64,000 nt of DNA, taken from contig CAVNZM010000002.1 in NCBI GenBank assembly GCA_963693365.1, positions 14,260,001 through 14,324,000 on the forward strand. Reading direction: 5' to 3'. This DNA comes from Amoebidium appalachense. Its lineage: Eukaryota > Ichthyosporea. The position numbers and the translations under genes were made by a program. The notes beneath the pieces are model-generated. The model was not told where the DNA came from. It made no database searches and saw only the letters and a program-made list of their open reading frames with translations. This document shows, piece by piece, positions 1-54,251 of the stretch (within the stretch, counting starts at the first letter, position 1; every line of letters starts with the position of its first letter).

Positions 1-273
1 CCCACTCCCTCCCTCCCTCCCACCCACCCCTCTGCCCGACCCCCACGGTAGATTCAACACAAACTGATCAAATCGCGAAAAGTCATACTATAATTTATGT
101 TAGAAAAACCTACAATAGAAGATCACCATTTTATGCCTCACGAAAAACGTAGGGCACATCTTCATTCGGGAAGAACAAATCTTTAACAGAACAACACCGT
201 ACGATGTTAAGTTCTAACATGTCATTAACCATATTTAAACATAACCACGACAAAACACTAACTACTTTAACAG

Positions 274-933
274 GACACATCTTCATTGAGGACCGTGTTA
301 AAGAGCTAATCAAAGTTAAGGGCCACCAAGTGGCTCCGGCCGAACTTGAGGGACTACTTTTGAGCCACCCGGCCATTGCCGACTGCTGTGTCGTGCAGAA
401 ACCGGACCCAAGGAGCGGAGAGGTGCCCAAGGCTTTTGTCGTGCTAAAACCGAACACGCAGGTATGGGCGGAATGTGGTGCTTTTACCGTTTGCTCCCAT
501 TTGGCCCCCGTGGCATACCCTTGTGTTAAAGAACTGGGGGGTGGGGTACTGAAGGTGTCTCCTGTGGCTTAAGCCGAACTCATAGACGCAATTTTTTTGG
601 CCGGGGAATAGAATGATGTGAGGGTTAAGGGTGGGTAGATGGATAACAAAAAGAGTTGCTCAAGGGAGTATGGCTATGATATGTAGTGAGGATTGGATGG
701 CAGAATTGCCCTGTATCTGAAACACCTCCCCCCCCCCCTCCCCCCCCCCCCCCCCCCCTCCCCTCTCTCCCTATCTCTTTCCCTCTCTCTCGCTCGCTGG
801 CTCGCTTGCTCTCTCCCTCTCTTTCCCTCTCCCCCCTCTTCCTCGCTCTCTCTCTCCTCTCTCTCTTCATGGCGATATAGGCATGTGTGCACGCACGCAC
901 ACACGCACACACACACACACACGCACACACAAT

Positions 934-982
<49 letters not shown>

Positions 983-2692
983 TGCAGATGGCTGGGACGG
1001 AGATCATGGCATGGGCCAACAAGAACCTGTCCGAGTACAAACACCTGGTCGAGGTCGAGTTCATTGACGGTGGGTGCTCACGTGACCTCGTGTGCACGTG
1101 CATGTGCTCTTGCACGTGTGGTTGTGTACATGTGTGTGGCTGTATGATGTGTTCGTGTTACTGCGCATGTGCCTTCTGCTTGCTCTTGCACGTGTGATTG
1201 TGTACGTGTGTGCGGCTATATGATGTGTTCGTGTCACTGCGCATGTGCCTTCTGCTTGCTCTTGCACGTGTGATTGTGTACGTGTGCGTGTGTGTGGCTG
1301 TATGATGTGTTCGTGTTACAGCACATGTGCCTTCTGCTTGCTCTTGCACGTGTGATTGTGTACGTGTGTGTGGCTATATGATGTGTTCGTGTTACTGCGC
1401 ATGTGCCTTCTGCTTGCTCTTGCACGTGTGATTGTGTACGTGTGCGTGTGTGTGGCTGTATGATGTGTTCGTGTTACTGCACATGTGCCTTCTGCTTGCT
1501 CTTGCACGTGTGATTGTGTACGTGTGTGTGGCTGTATGATGTGTTCGTGTTACTGCGCATGTGCCTTCTGCTTGCTCTTGCACGTGTGATTGTGTACGTG
1601 TGTGTGTGTGTGGCTGTATGATGTGTTCGTGTTACTGCACATGTGCCTTCTGCTTGCTCTTGCACGTGTGATTGTGTACGTGTGTGTGGCTGTATGATGT
1701 GTTCGTGTTACTGCGCATGTGCCTTCTGCTTTGCTCTTGCACGTGTGATTGTGTACGTGTGTGTGGCTGTATGATGTGTTCGTGTTACTGTGCATGTGCC
1801 TTCTGCTTGCTCTTGCACGTGTGATTGTGTACGTGTGTGTGTGTGTGGCTGTATGATGTGTTCGTGTTACTGCACATGTGCCTTCTGCTTGCTCTTGCAC
1901 GTGTGATTGTGTACGTGTGTGTGGCTGTATGATGTGTTCGTGTTACTGCACATGTGCCTTCTGCTTGCTCTTGCACGTGTGATTGTGTACGTGTGTGGCT
2001 GTATGATGTGTTCGTGTTACTGCACATGTGCCTTCTGCTTGCTCTTGCACGTGTGATTGTGTACGTGTGTTTGGCTGTATGATGTGTTCGTGTTACTGCG
2101 CATGTGCCTTCTGCTTGCTCTTGCACGTGTGATTGTGTACGTGTGTGTGGCTATATGATGTGTTCGTGTTACTGCGCATGTGCCTTCTGCTTGCTCTTGC
2201 ACGTGTGATTGTGTACGTGTGTGTGGCTGTATGATGTGTTCGTGTTACTGCACATGTGCCTTCTGCTTGCTCTTGCACGTGTGATTGTGTACGTGTGTGT
2301 GGCTGTATGATGTGTTCGTGTTACTGCGCATGTGCCTTCTGCTTGCACAGATGATCGTGGTGTCGACGACGGAAAGAGGGGACGAGGGGGGTGGGGGGGG
2401 GGGGGGGGGGTGGGAACAGGGGCTCCTTTTTATGGGGGGGTGATGGTTTCCTTTTACTTTCCCCTTGCAGATTTGTGAACTCTAAATCATTCCCCCCCCC
2501 CCCCCCCCCCCCCCCCCCACCCCACACACACACACACACATACACAGACACATGCATGCATACACACACATACCCACCCACCCTCCACCTCCCCTTCCAT
2601 CTTCGCGCCTTCCCCTCTGGACACACCACCAGCACCAACATCCACACAGGCGCAACTATGTACCATCCCTTCATATAGTTTTTTCACGCCAT

Positions 2693-2738
<46 letters not shown>

Positions 2739-2833
2739 CCATTCCCAAGTCTGCAGCAGGCAAGATCCTTCGCCGTCTTCTGAGGGAACAAGAGCAGCAG
2801 AAGGCTGCAGCCCAGGCTAATGAGGCCGTCTGA
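274..2833 (+). CDS. Acyl-CoA synthetase / 4-coumarate-CoA ligase-like, C-terminal exons (5' partial)
   Basis: Three exons, 274-461, 988-1069 and 2739-2833, encode the C-terminal lid of an ANL-superfamily adenylating enzyme (ATP + carboxylate to acyl-AMP, then acyl-CoA). The first exon reads [16 protein letters not shown] followed by QVAPAELE, the A8 hinge region typical of 4CL and luciferase relatives. The last exon reads [14 protein letters not shown], the A10 motif whose lysine contacts the adenylate. Phases fit: the first exon takes one base from an exon outside the window, the first-to-second junction is phase 0, and the second-to-third junction is phase 1. The protein ends ...QANEAV with a TGA stop and has no SKL-type peroxisomal signal. 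The N-terminal catalytic domain lies before the window, so the substrate cannot be judged. The third exon's acceptor is the end of a (CA)n tract. Confidence 0.9.
1084..2350. repeat. Minisatellite, about 76/82-bp unit, some 16 copies
   Basis: Tandem array inside the last intron of the acyl-CoA synthetase. Each unit contains TGTGCCTTCTGCTTGCTCTT, a GTGTACGTGTGTG stretch and GTATGATGTGTTCGTGTTAC. In the first half, spacing alternates 82 and 76 bp because every second unit has an extra GTGTGC-type hexamer. In the second half it settles at about 74-76 bp. One unit carries a single-base T insertion. Reverse-strand frames through it are artefacts. Confidence 0.9.
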
Positions 2834-3925
2834 TTGGACGAATCTGTTTTAAAATTATGATCGACCGTTTGGATTCTTGCTTTGTGGTTATTGTGGTGTT
2901 TACTCAATCCCCCCACCACCCCTACCACTACCACATAGACCACACACACCCACACTCGCGCGTGCTCATCCGGGCTCGCAAGTACACACACACACACCAC
3001 ACATGCACACAAATACACAAGGAACGGTTTGCAATCGAAGACTTTTTAGGTTTAGCCTTTTGTTTTTTTCCGATGTCGATTAATGTATGTATGTTAGCTT
3101 AGTCAGTTAGAATATACATGTACACCGATACCAGTGCCTCGCTTCAATTTTTGCCCATCCACCGAAATGAGGCCTATGATCTGACATGAGTGAGAAATTG
3201 GGTCATGCCACATTTTTAGGATTTTTGGTCACTGACGGTAGCATGCCTACTCATAATATCACAGAGTTGTGACAGTCACATCGATCGCGATAATAAAGGG
3301 CTTAATTGTCCCACGTAAACCGTGAACATGTTTTCTGAGATGGGTCAGTGCATATGTTACGATCCTACAAAAAAAAAACACTTTGCTTTGTGCTGTTTTC
3401 ATGGCAACACACCAGCTGTCGATTACCTGTTGTATGTGCTTTGAAATACCGTGTCCGACATAAGTTTTGTGGCAATGCATGTCTTGTATGCATATTCAAA
3501 CCCATTTTCTGTGGTGATGTCGGATAGACATGGGCAGCTGCGGCGCCACGGAACAGCTGAATAAGATTTAATGCACATATACCGGCCTGCCTCGGAGACG
3601 TCGTCAATTGTAAGCTTGACACATTGTTGAGGGGTGCACATGCAGGTGCCAAGTATCATGATCATGCATGTAAAATCGTCCTAATATTAATATTAATTAA
3701 TATTAGAATCTCTTTGATCATGCATGAGGAAAACTTTCTGATTACAATTTGCTATGAATATGAAGAAACAAAAGCATAGCAAGCCCAGTTTAATACTGTA
3801 CATAGGGCCATGTACTTTGAAAAACACTGTGGCATGTACAGTCGGCACATGTGCCTTCGGTCGAAGAGTGTAGCTAGATGTTGTGCAGCACAGCTATGAT
3901 TTTTTTGATTTTTTTATGTGTGTGT

Positions 3926-4017
<92 letters not shown>

Positions 4018-4087
4018 TGTGCTGGGTGGGCGGAGGAAGTTCGTGTCTACTTGTTTTGTTTGTGTGTGTGTCACGGTGTGTGTGTGT

Positions 4088-4140
<53 letters not shown>

Positions 4141-5118
4141 ACCTCAAGACATTCTGTCTCTAGTTCTATTTATGACTGCCAGCTTGCATCAGTGCCTGTA
4201 CTAAAGCATGGCCGGTCTAGATGATATCGACCAAACTACTATGATAGCCTTGCACCAACGATGCCTACAACCCACAACCGATAGTTATATGCCATGCTTG
4301 GAGATATATCTTGTAATGTACTGGTTCTCTTGCATGATACTCTTCCTACGGCTGTAAGGGGGAAACATGGGGCCAACCACATGCATGCAACTGCCAGAGG
4401 GTGTCACCGTCTATCTACACTGCATATATGTACTGCCCCATGTGCACAAGCTCTTTGTGCTAACACCGACAAATGTGCGTGCCAGCTGCGCCTAACTTTA
4501 TATATGAATACACGGTGCCTCCCTATCAGCTTACTATCATCTATATAGTAAATATTATCATCAACCCTATATGATTAGGCAGGCTAACGTCACTTTGAAC
4601 TATGTAGTTCACCTCTATATTCACAAACACATCATGCACTCTCTACGTAAAAAAGGGGGTGTACGGAATCCAATGGATGAAATCGGGAACATCAGAAATA
4701 AACCATAGACATATTTGGTGTATGAACTGCATGCAAAGTATGTTTCGTACATCGAGTGTGCGCGTGTTGTTTTGGTAACTATGTATGATATGTATGATGA
4801 GAAACGTATCCACCGTGTCTCCCAACTCTCTAGCAAACAGTGTTAAGTCTTAAGATTTAAAGAGTTTCAATGGCTCCACACACACTCCTGTATATACGGG
4901 TCCCTGTATTGGTTTCAACTGCATGTGTACACGTGCCATGAAGACTCTCCTGTGGGGCAACCTGCACGCATGCCTCACTATATATCAAACGAACACTCTT
5001 GTCCTCAAACTTGATACCTTGCTCCCCCCCTCCCCCCTCCCCCCCCTCCCCCCCCCATGTACCCTCCAACCCTCCCCCCCCCTCTCTCCATTAATTAAAC
5101 AGCAACATGGTTAACTAA
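2834..5118. other. Convergent intergenic spacer with poly-G and (GT)n tracts
   Basis: Lies between the 3' end of the acyl-CoA synthetase and the 3' end of the membrane-protein gene. It holds long G runs at about 3926-3963 and 4088-4139 flanking a (GT)n tract at about 3967-4019. The rest is AT-rich unique DNA with no coding frame I can support. Confidence 0.6.
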
Positions 5119-27082
<21,964 letters not shown>

Positions 27083-27221
27083 AGTTCGTGGGGGCCCGTA
27101 GGAACCACGGCTGAAGCAGATGAAGACCTGAGTAGGTTATGGGAGGGGGAGGGGGGGGATAAGTTAAGGGCGGAGGGGAAATAAAAAACCACACACCTCC
27201 AAGAGGGGAGGAAGGGGGGGG

Positions 27222-28062
27222 TGATGTATGCGTTAGAGGGTTGGAAATATGGAGGAGACAACAACGAGCATCAACAAAACGTCACAAAAGTGGGAAATAC
27301 AAAATCAAACAATTTAACCTCTTGAGGACCGTAAATTTCACGAGATCGAGAACGACGTGTCACTTTTCGACATGACCAAGTTTGTGCTCTAATGTGAGCA
27401 TGAAGTTGATAAGAACTAGCCAAAGAAATTTTGCATGGAAGTAAATTATATATTCATCCTTCGATTTATGCAAAAAAAAAAAAAAAAAAAAAGAACTTTG
27501 TTCTAGCACACGATACTTTGTATATGGTGTAACTACGAAGGGTGCTTGCTGGCTCAATGAGTCAATGTCGACATCCAAATGCTGTCAATGCAAGCTTCTG
27601 ATTGGACCTTTTCAAAATGGCAGCATGTGATTGGTCGGCTCAGTCGACTTTCGATGGCAGCTCCAAGATTTCTCAAAATCTCGAAAGTCCCTTCAGAAAC
27701 AGATATAAAAGTATACGAAATAATGATATATTCCACAGACCATCTTAGTAACGTATGTAGGTAAAACATATATCTGTCGGCATATGCAATTTATTTGAGC
27801 TTTTTCTATCGATTTTGGACTGCAATAGAGTTGTTTAGGCCTTGGACGGGACCCGTCCAAATCAATTAGTCTGGGCCTCAAGAGGTTAAGCGTGCAGGCA
27901 GGAGACACTTGAACAGAGCCCATCATCAGGGGGGCTCCTATGCCTCCACAAAAGCATGGGTTTCGACTCTTTAATCTCTCGCGCATGGTTCCCAACCCAT
28001 ACTTTGTTTCAACAGCAATAGGCGAGTCCACCCGTCTTGGCCAAAGACGAGCAGGGTTGTTG
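27222..28062 (-). mobile_element. C-tailed SINE (split copy)
   Basis: Reverse-strand full-length copy of the SINE seen at 60886-61153, in two parts, 28062-27890 and 27317-27222, separated by the TTAA element. The head shares AACCCTGCTCGTCTTTGGCC, the middle CATGCTTTTGTGGAGGCATA and the tail TCCTCCATATTTCCAACC. A short C tract follows the 3' end. Confidence 0.85.
27318..27885. mobile_element. 568-bp TTAA-flanked inverted-repeat element (piggyBac-type MITE)
   Basis: Inserted in the SINE. Ends are CCTCTTGAGGACC and, on the other strand, CCTCTTGAGGCCC (12 of 13 matching). TTAA flanks both sides (27314-27317 and 27886-27889). Deleting the element plus one TTAA rejoins the SINE at the point where the copies at 28651 and 6650 are continuous. 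A 19-bp palindrome (TTGGACGGG-A-CCCGTCCAA) sits near the right end. No transposase frame is present, so it is non-autonomous. TTAA targeting and CC-starting ends fit the piggyBac superfamily by established knowledge. Confidence 0.85.
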
Positions 28063-28129
28063 GGGGATAAGTAAAGGTGGAGGAGAAAGAACCCCCCCCC
28101 CCCCCCCCAAGAAAAAAAAAAGAAGAGAG

Positions 28130-28249
28130 AGAGAGAGAGAGAGAGAAAAGAAAGGGGGGGGGGGGGGGGGGGGGGGGGGGTAACGAGAAATGACCAAGTC
28201 CAAATAAAAACGACAAGATTTTACAAAGACAAGAGGGATGTGTGTGTGT

Positions 28250-28283
<34 letters not shown>

Positions 28284-28351
28284 GAGAGAGAGAGGGGGGG
28301 GGGGGGGGTAAGGTGTGTGGTGGATGTGACCAAGGAGCTGCTATAAGAAAA

Positions 28352-28407
<56 letters not shown>

Positions 28408-28410
28408 TGT

Positions 28411-28486
<76 letters not shown>

Positions 28487-28488
28487 CG
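28130..28488. repeat. Poly-G, (GA)n and (GT)n tracts
   Basis: G runs at 28155-28180 and 28250-28283, short GA repeats, and a (GT)n tract at about 28356-28484 with a GGTGTGGTG interruption. Spacer between the two SINEs. Confidence 0.9.
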
Positions 28489-28650
28489 AATGTATGAAAG
28501 TGTGTGTAGTCGTCTGTGGTGGTGTATATGCTTGTGTGTGCTGTGTGTCTGCGCGTAGGTGGGCACGTGCACGGGTGTGTGCTTAACGTACTGCCCTTGG
28601 GATGTGCGGCGGCAAGGGCGGTGGGGAAGGGGGGAGGGGGGTGGGGGGGG

Positions 28651-28797
28651 TTGACGTATGGGCTAGAGGGTTGAAAATATGGAGGAGACAACAAAGGACA
28701 AACTATAAAACGTCACAAAAGTGAGAAACCCAAAATCAAATAATTTAGGCGTGCAGGAAGAAAACACTTGAACAGAAAAGAGCCCATCATCAGGGGT
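28651..28797 (-). repeat. SINE 3' half adjoining a C tract
   Basis: Reverse-strand copy of the tail half of the same SINE (GACGTATGGGCTAGAGGG, GGAGACAACAAAGG, CGTCACAAAAGTG), ending near CCCATCATCAGGGG. A G run on the + strand abuts its 3' end. Confidence 0.75.
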
Positions 28798-29240
28798 AGG
28801 TGGGCGGGGGAGGAGGTAGGAGATTGTCAATCTCTGAACCCTAATTCATAAAATTAAGGGGAAAAAAAAAAAAAAAAGGAAAAAAAAAAAAGGAAAGGCT
28901 GGCTAATAGCAAACATTAATGAGAACAGCACAATTTCCCCCCTCATTCACAGAAACCCACCTCAACCATGCCCGCTGCCCTATTCCCCTTTTCCACAGCG
29001 GTACTAAATTGACCAAGGGAATTAACACTATCCAGGAACCATAATAAACCATTATATTAGAAACCATCCCAAACAAAAACACGGCCCAGAACCTCATTAC
29101 ACCACAAGTCCCACACAGTGCCGTCCACTAAGACAACCCCTTTTACAGCCCCTTCCCCCCTCCCCCGCCCCCTCTTCTCCCCCCCCTCCCCCCCATTCAT
29201 TAAAAGCAAAATACAAGGAAAGGGCCACCCTAAATGCAGA

Positions 29241-31582
<2,342 letters not shown>

Positions 31583-32716
31583 ATTGAGCAAAAAGGGTCT
31601 CTAGCACCATATGAATATGCTGCCCTGTTCATTCGTCTGTTCCGTTCTAATTCTCATGCATAATACCTGCCGTAAACAAGCAAGATCTCTCCCTCCTTCG
31701 TTGCGCCCGTTGCACTTATCGATTGCACTCAAGTAGAATGTCCTGGTTTAAAGATTCATAGTGGTGCGAACAACACCATAAGATTATATTTCCTAATAAT
31801 TCTTACTGTGTTCTTTTTACTCCCTTATACGATGTTTTCACTCCCATCCATTCGTGCTTTCGTGCTTCAGTCACCAGCGCTTGCCCTTCTGTTTCGCACA
31901 GCTGTATTATTAGCGCACCCTGATCAGCGCCGGCCGCGATCGCCCGGGCTGTGAGCCGCAAGGTAGGACTCCGATTTCCAGAGTCCAACTTTCACTTTAT
32001 GATTGGTCTAAAATGCACCATCAGATAATTTGCGTTTCGATCACACATGGGGTTTTATAATATTTCGGCAGGCCCAATGCTAGTCTTTGGTGCTTTACGT
32101 CATTTTTGGTTGCCACGCAATGACAAGCTGTCTTTTGGACCGCAATCGCAATGTATAGAGCATTTCTGAGTAGACTATGGCGGGCTCTGTTGTCATGGAG
32201 TCAGCGATGCGCAAACACGGCCCTCTGCAGTGGAACACAGCACAGCGCAAACACTTCTAGATCTGTCACATAAGGTCTACTCACAAGTTCACTTACCCAG
32301 GCCTCCGCACAATACTAACTTTGTATATTGTCCATATACACACTTGAACCGTTTCGATGCATCTGTACTTTATAACTTAACCACAGCAATTATTAGCAGG
32401 ATCTTAGTAAAAACAAGAATGATCGCATAGCTGAGCGTACAGCAAGCTGTCGAAGACCAACACACCATCTCTCTTGATGATCTGTGCTTCACTTCCCAGA
32501 GGCCTTTAGACACAGTACGAAGACAGAGAAAGAATACTTGTTTATATTAAGCGTTAAATGAAGATATGCTGGGAAATCTGGCTGCTTATGCGTTTATCAT
32601 CCTCTTCAAGGTTTCATTATTATCGTACATCGTTCGTCACATCTCTGGCATTCTCCAGACCAAACGGACATGGTTGACCAGCGGTTAAGGTAGCGTTCAG
32701 CCAAGAATTCAGGAAG
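31583..32716. promoter_or_regulatory. Divergent promoter region of the MABP and EDEM-like genes
   Basis: About 1.1 kb, largely free of microsatellites, between two divergent start codons. It includes TTACGTCA at 32095-32102 (CRE/ATF-like half of a UPR element) and, three bases later, TTTGG then CCACG (32105-32117), spaced like a loose ER-stress element. EDEM genes are stress-induced in animals and yeast, so these are candidate sites only. A 61-codon reverse frame lies at 31803-31988. Confidence 0.4.
31803..31988 (-). CDS. Small ORF or possible upstream exon of the MABP gene
   Basis: Reverse-strand frame of 61 codons beginning MDSGNRSPTLRLTARAIAAG, in the microsatellite-free promoter. A donor-like GTAAGA overlaps its stop. 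Splicing from there to an AG just before 31594 would keep frame into the MABP start region, but that acceptor lacks a pyrimidine tract. It may equally be a chance ORF. No known family recognised. Confidence 0.2.
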   Translation of the reverse strand: MDSGNRSPTLRLTARAIAAGADQGALIIQLCETEGQALVTEARKHEWMGVKTSYKGVKRTQ

Positions 32717-52004
<19,288 letters not shown>

Positions 52005-52377
52005 CAGAATGCATGTATGACGATGCACTGTGGTGTGATGTTGAAACATGTGTATATGTTGTGAGGATTTCTTCAGCACTCAAGTTGCTTCTCAAAAATA
52101 TTTTTACTTGTTGTTCTACTAGTAAATGGGGGGAAGGGGGGGGGGGGGGGGGGGGGGGGGGGGGATTTGATAAACGGCTGACCTAGGCCACTCGAGGCTA
52201 ATTTTTTTAATTAACGTTGTGTGCATCTTTTGCACTGCCTGCGCCATTTGAACAACTTTTTCAAGAAATTATCCAGTGAACAATACATGTACGCTTCAAT
52301 ACCCTGTTATCCACTGTACATATGTTCAATATGTTCTGCTACCTTTTTCTACATGTTTGCGAACTGTTTTGGAGTAG

Positions 52378-52545
52378 GTGATGCAGTGCCTCAGCAGGCA
52401 CAACGGATTATTGCTGTGGAAATTCCGTGTTTTTAGGAAGAGTATAGTAATTTTAGCTGCCTTTTTCTGTTTTGTGGTAGATCATCATGGTGCAGTGGCT
52501 CAGCAGGCACAACGGATTTTTGCTATTGAAATTCCGTGGTTTTAT
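52378..52545 (+). repeat. Two tRNA-like short repeat units
   Basis: Copies at 52378-52437 and 52488-52545 share GTGCAGTGGCTCAGCAGGCA-type sequence and ATTCCGTG. The second contains TGGCTCAGCAGG (52496-52507), an exact match to a tRNA A-box consensus. No good B box or cloverleaf could be drawn, so these look like SINE heads rather than functional tRNA genes. Confidence 0.45.
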
Positions 52546-52750
52546 ATCTGTGTATGAAACTGTTAACGTTATGTACACCAAACCAAATTCGACCACAGGC
52601 AGCACAGCTATAATAAGAAACCTGACTGGTACCATTTTCTGAATGTACCTTGGGCATCATGATTATGAGCAGTCGTCTGTTTACTATGTATCAAATGGAA
52701 GTGCACATGGTTCTACGAATTGTGTGTGTCCGGGGGGAGGAGGGGGCGGG

Positions 52751-52788
<38 letters not shown>

Positions 52789-53024
52789 CGAATGCTTGCC
52801 TCAGTTGGCTGTAGAAGTTTAAAGGAGTGAGTTGGTGCGGTAACAGTTCCTGTGTTGAGTGAGAGATTTCGTATTTCATAAAAGATGAGGGCGAGGGGAA
52901 CCATTCAGGCCCATATACTGAATGTTCTTCTTACTCAGGATGTCTACAGTACTGTACTGTATCTCCCCCATAATATGCATTCATGTCATTGTGACGAGCC
53001 TCTGCGGGACTCCGAGGGGGAAAG

Positions 53025-53056
<32 letters not shown>

Positions 53057-53194
53057 AGGGGGATAGAGAGAGAGAGCTCCGAGAGCCAAATCTAGAGAGC
53101 TAGTGAGAGAGGGGAGGGGGGGGGGGGGAGGGGGGAGACAGAGAGAGACAGAGAGCGAGAGAGCTAGCTAGGGGGGGGAGGGGGGGGGGGGGGG

Positions 53195-53234
<40 letters not shown>

Positions 53235-53602
53235 AGGGGGGGGGGGGAGAGAGAGAGAGAGAGAGGGCGAGCGAGAGCACCGTGAGAGAGGGAGAGACAA
53301 TAGAAAGAGAGCTGAGAGAGAGGGGGGGGGAGGGGGGGGGGGGGGGGGGGGGGGAGAGAGAGAGGGAGACAGAGAGAGAGAGTGAGTGAGTGACATTGAG
53401 AGAGAGAGAAGAGAGAGCGAGAGAGCGAGAGATCTAGAGAGAGAGAGCGACGCGTACGTGTATGTGTACGTGTGTGCCACCGTCTCGTGACATGTGTATG
53501 TCTGTGTACACTGTACAAAGTCTGTTTGGTATCATACGTATTCACGCGTGTTTGTGAGTTGGGTGTTCGCTGAAGGAATAGGGGGAGGGGAGGGAGGGGG
53601 GG

Positions 53603-53650
<48 letters not shown>

Positions 53651-53677
53651 ACATGCTTTGCTCAATGCATATATCTC

Positions 53678-53801
53678 CTACTTTTTTAGTTTTGTAAGTG
53701 CATGATCAGCTGGGATGACGGGATCACCGCGGCATCGATCGACAATACATTCGACTTCATCATCGTCTTCAAGTTCATGATTCATGTTTGTTTTTGCCAG
53801 C
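53678..53801 (-). CDS. Possible terminal exon, copy 1
   Basis: After a reverse-strand AG at 53802-53803 an open frame reads LAKTNMNHELEDDDEVEC then IVDRCRGDPVIPADHALTKL and a TAG stop at 53678. No upstream exon was found and no family is recognised. The + strand of the same interval looks like a short intron (GTAAGT at 53694, TTTTTGCCAG at 53800), so strand and coding status are open. Confidence 0.2.
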
Positions 53802-54071
53802 CTGATCACCGAAAAATCTGAGATGCCACAATTGCCACTTTTGTGACGTAGATATACATCAAGTCACCCCAGACACGGAAGCCCCCCCAGATCAATAAAC
53901 ATCACGATGTAAATGGGGCTTCCGGGACCTGGCGTCCTCAGTCTTTTCCTTGTCCAAAACATATTTCTTGTCAACGAAAGCTGTGACCATCCGTCCCCCA
54001 TCCGACTTTCATCCGTGTTCAAATTCATGTTCCCATCACATTTCGATGTCGCATTAGGGGGAGGGGAGGGG

Positions 54072-54115
<44 letters not shown>

Positions 54116-54142
54116 ACATGCTTTGCTCAATGCATATATCTC

Positions 54143-54251
54143 CTACTTTTTTGGTTGTTTTGTAAGTGCATGATCAGCTGGGATGACGGGATCACCGCGG
54201 CATCGATCGACAATACATTCGACTTCATCGTTCATGTTTGTTTTTGCCAGC
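54143..54251 (-). CDS. Possible terminal exon, copy 2
   Basis: Same frame as 53678-53801 in the second copy of the duplication, shorter by six codons near its start and longer by one codon near its end, with its TAG stop at 54143. Both length differences keep frame. Confidence 0.2.

Noticed and set aside
1084-2350. CRISPR-like array
   Set aside because: No constant repeats with variable spacers; whole units repeat, and the host is a eukaryotic intron.
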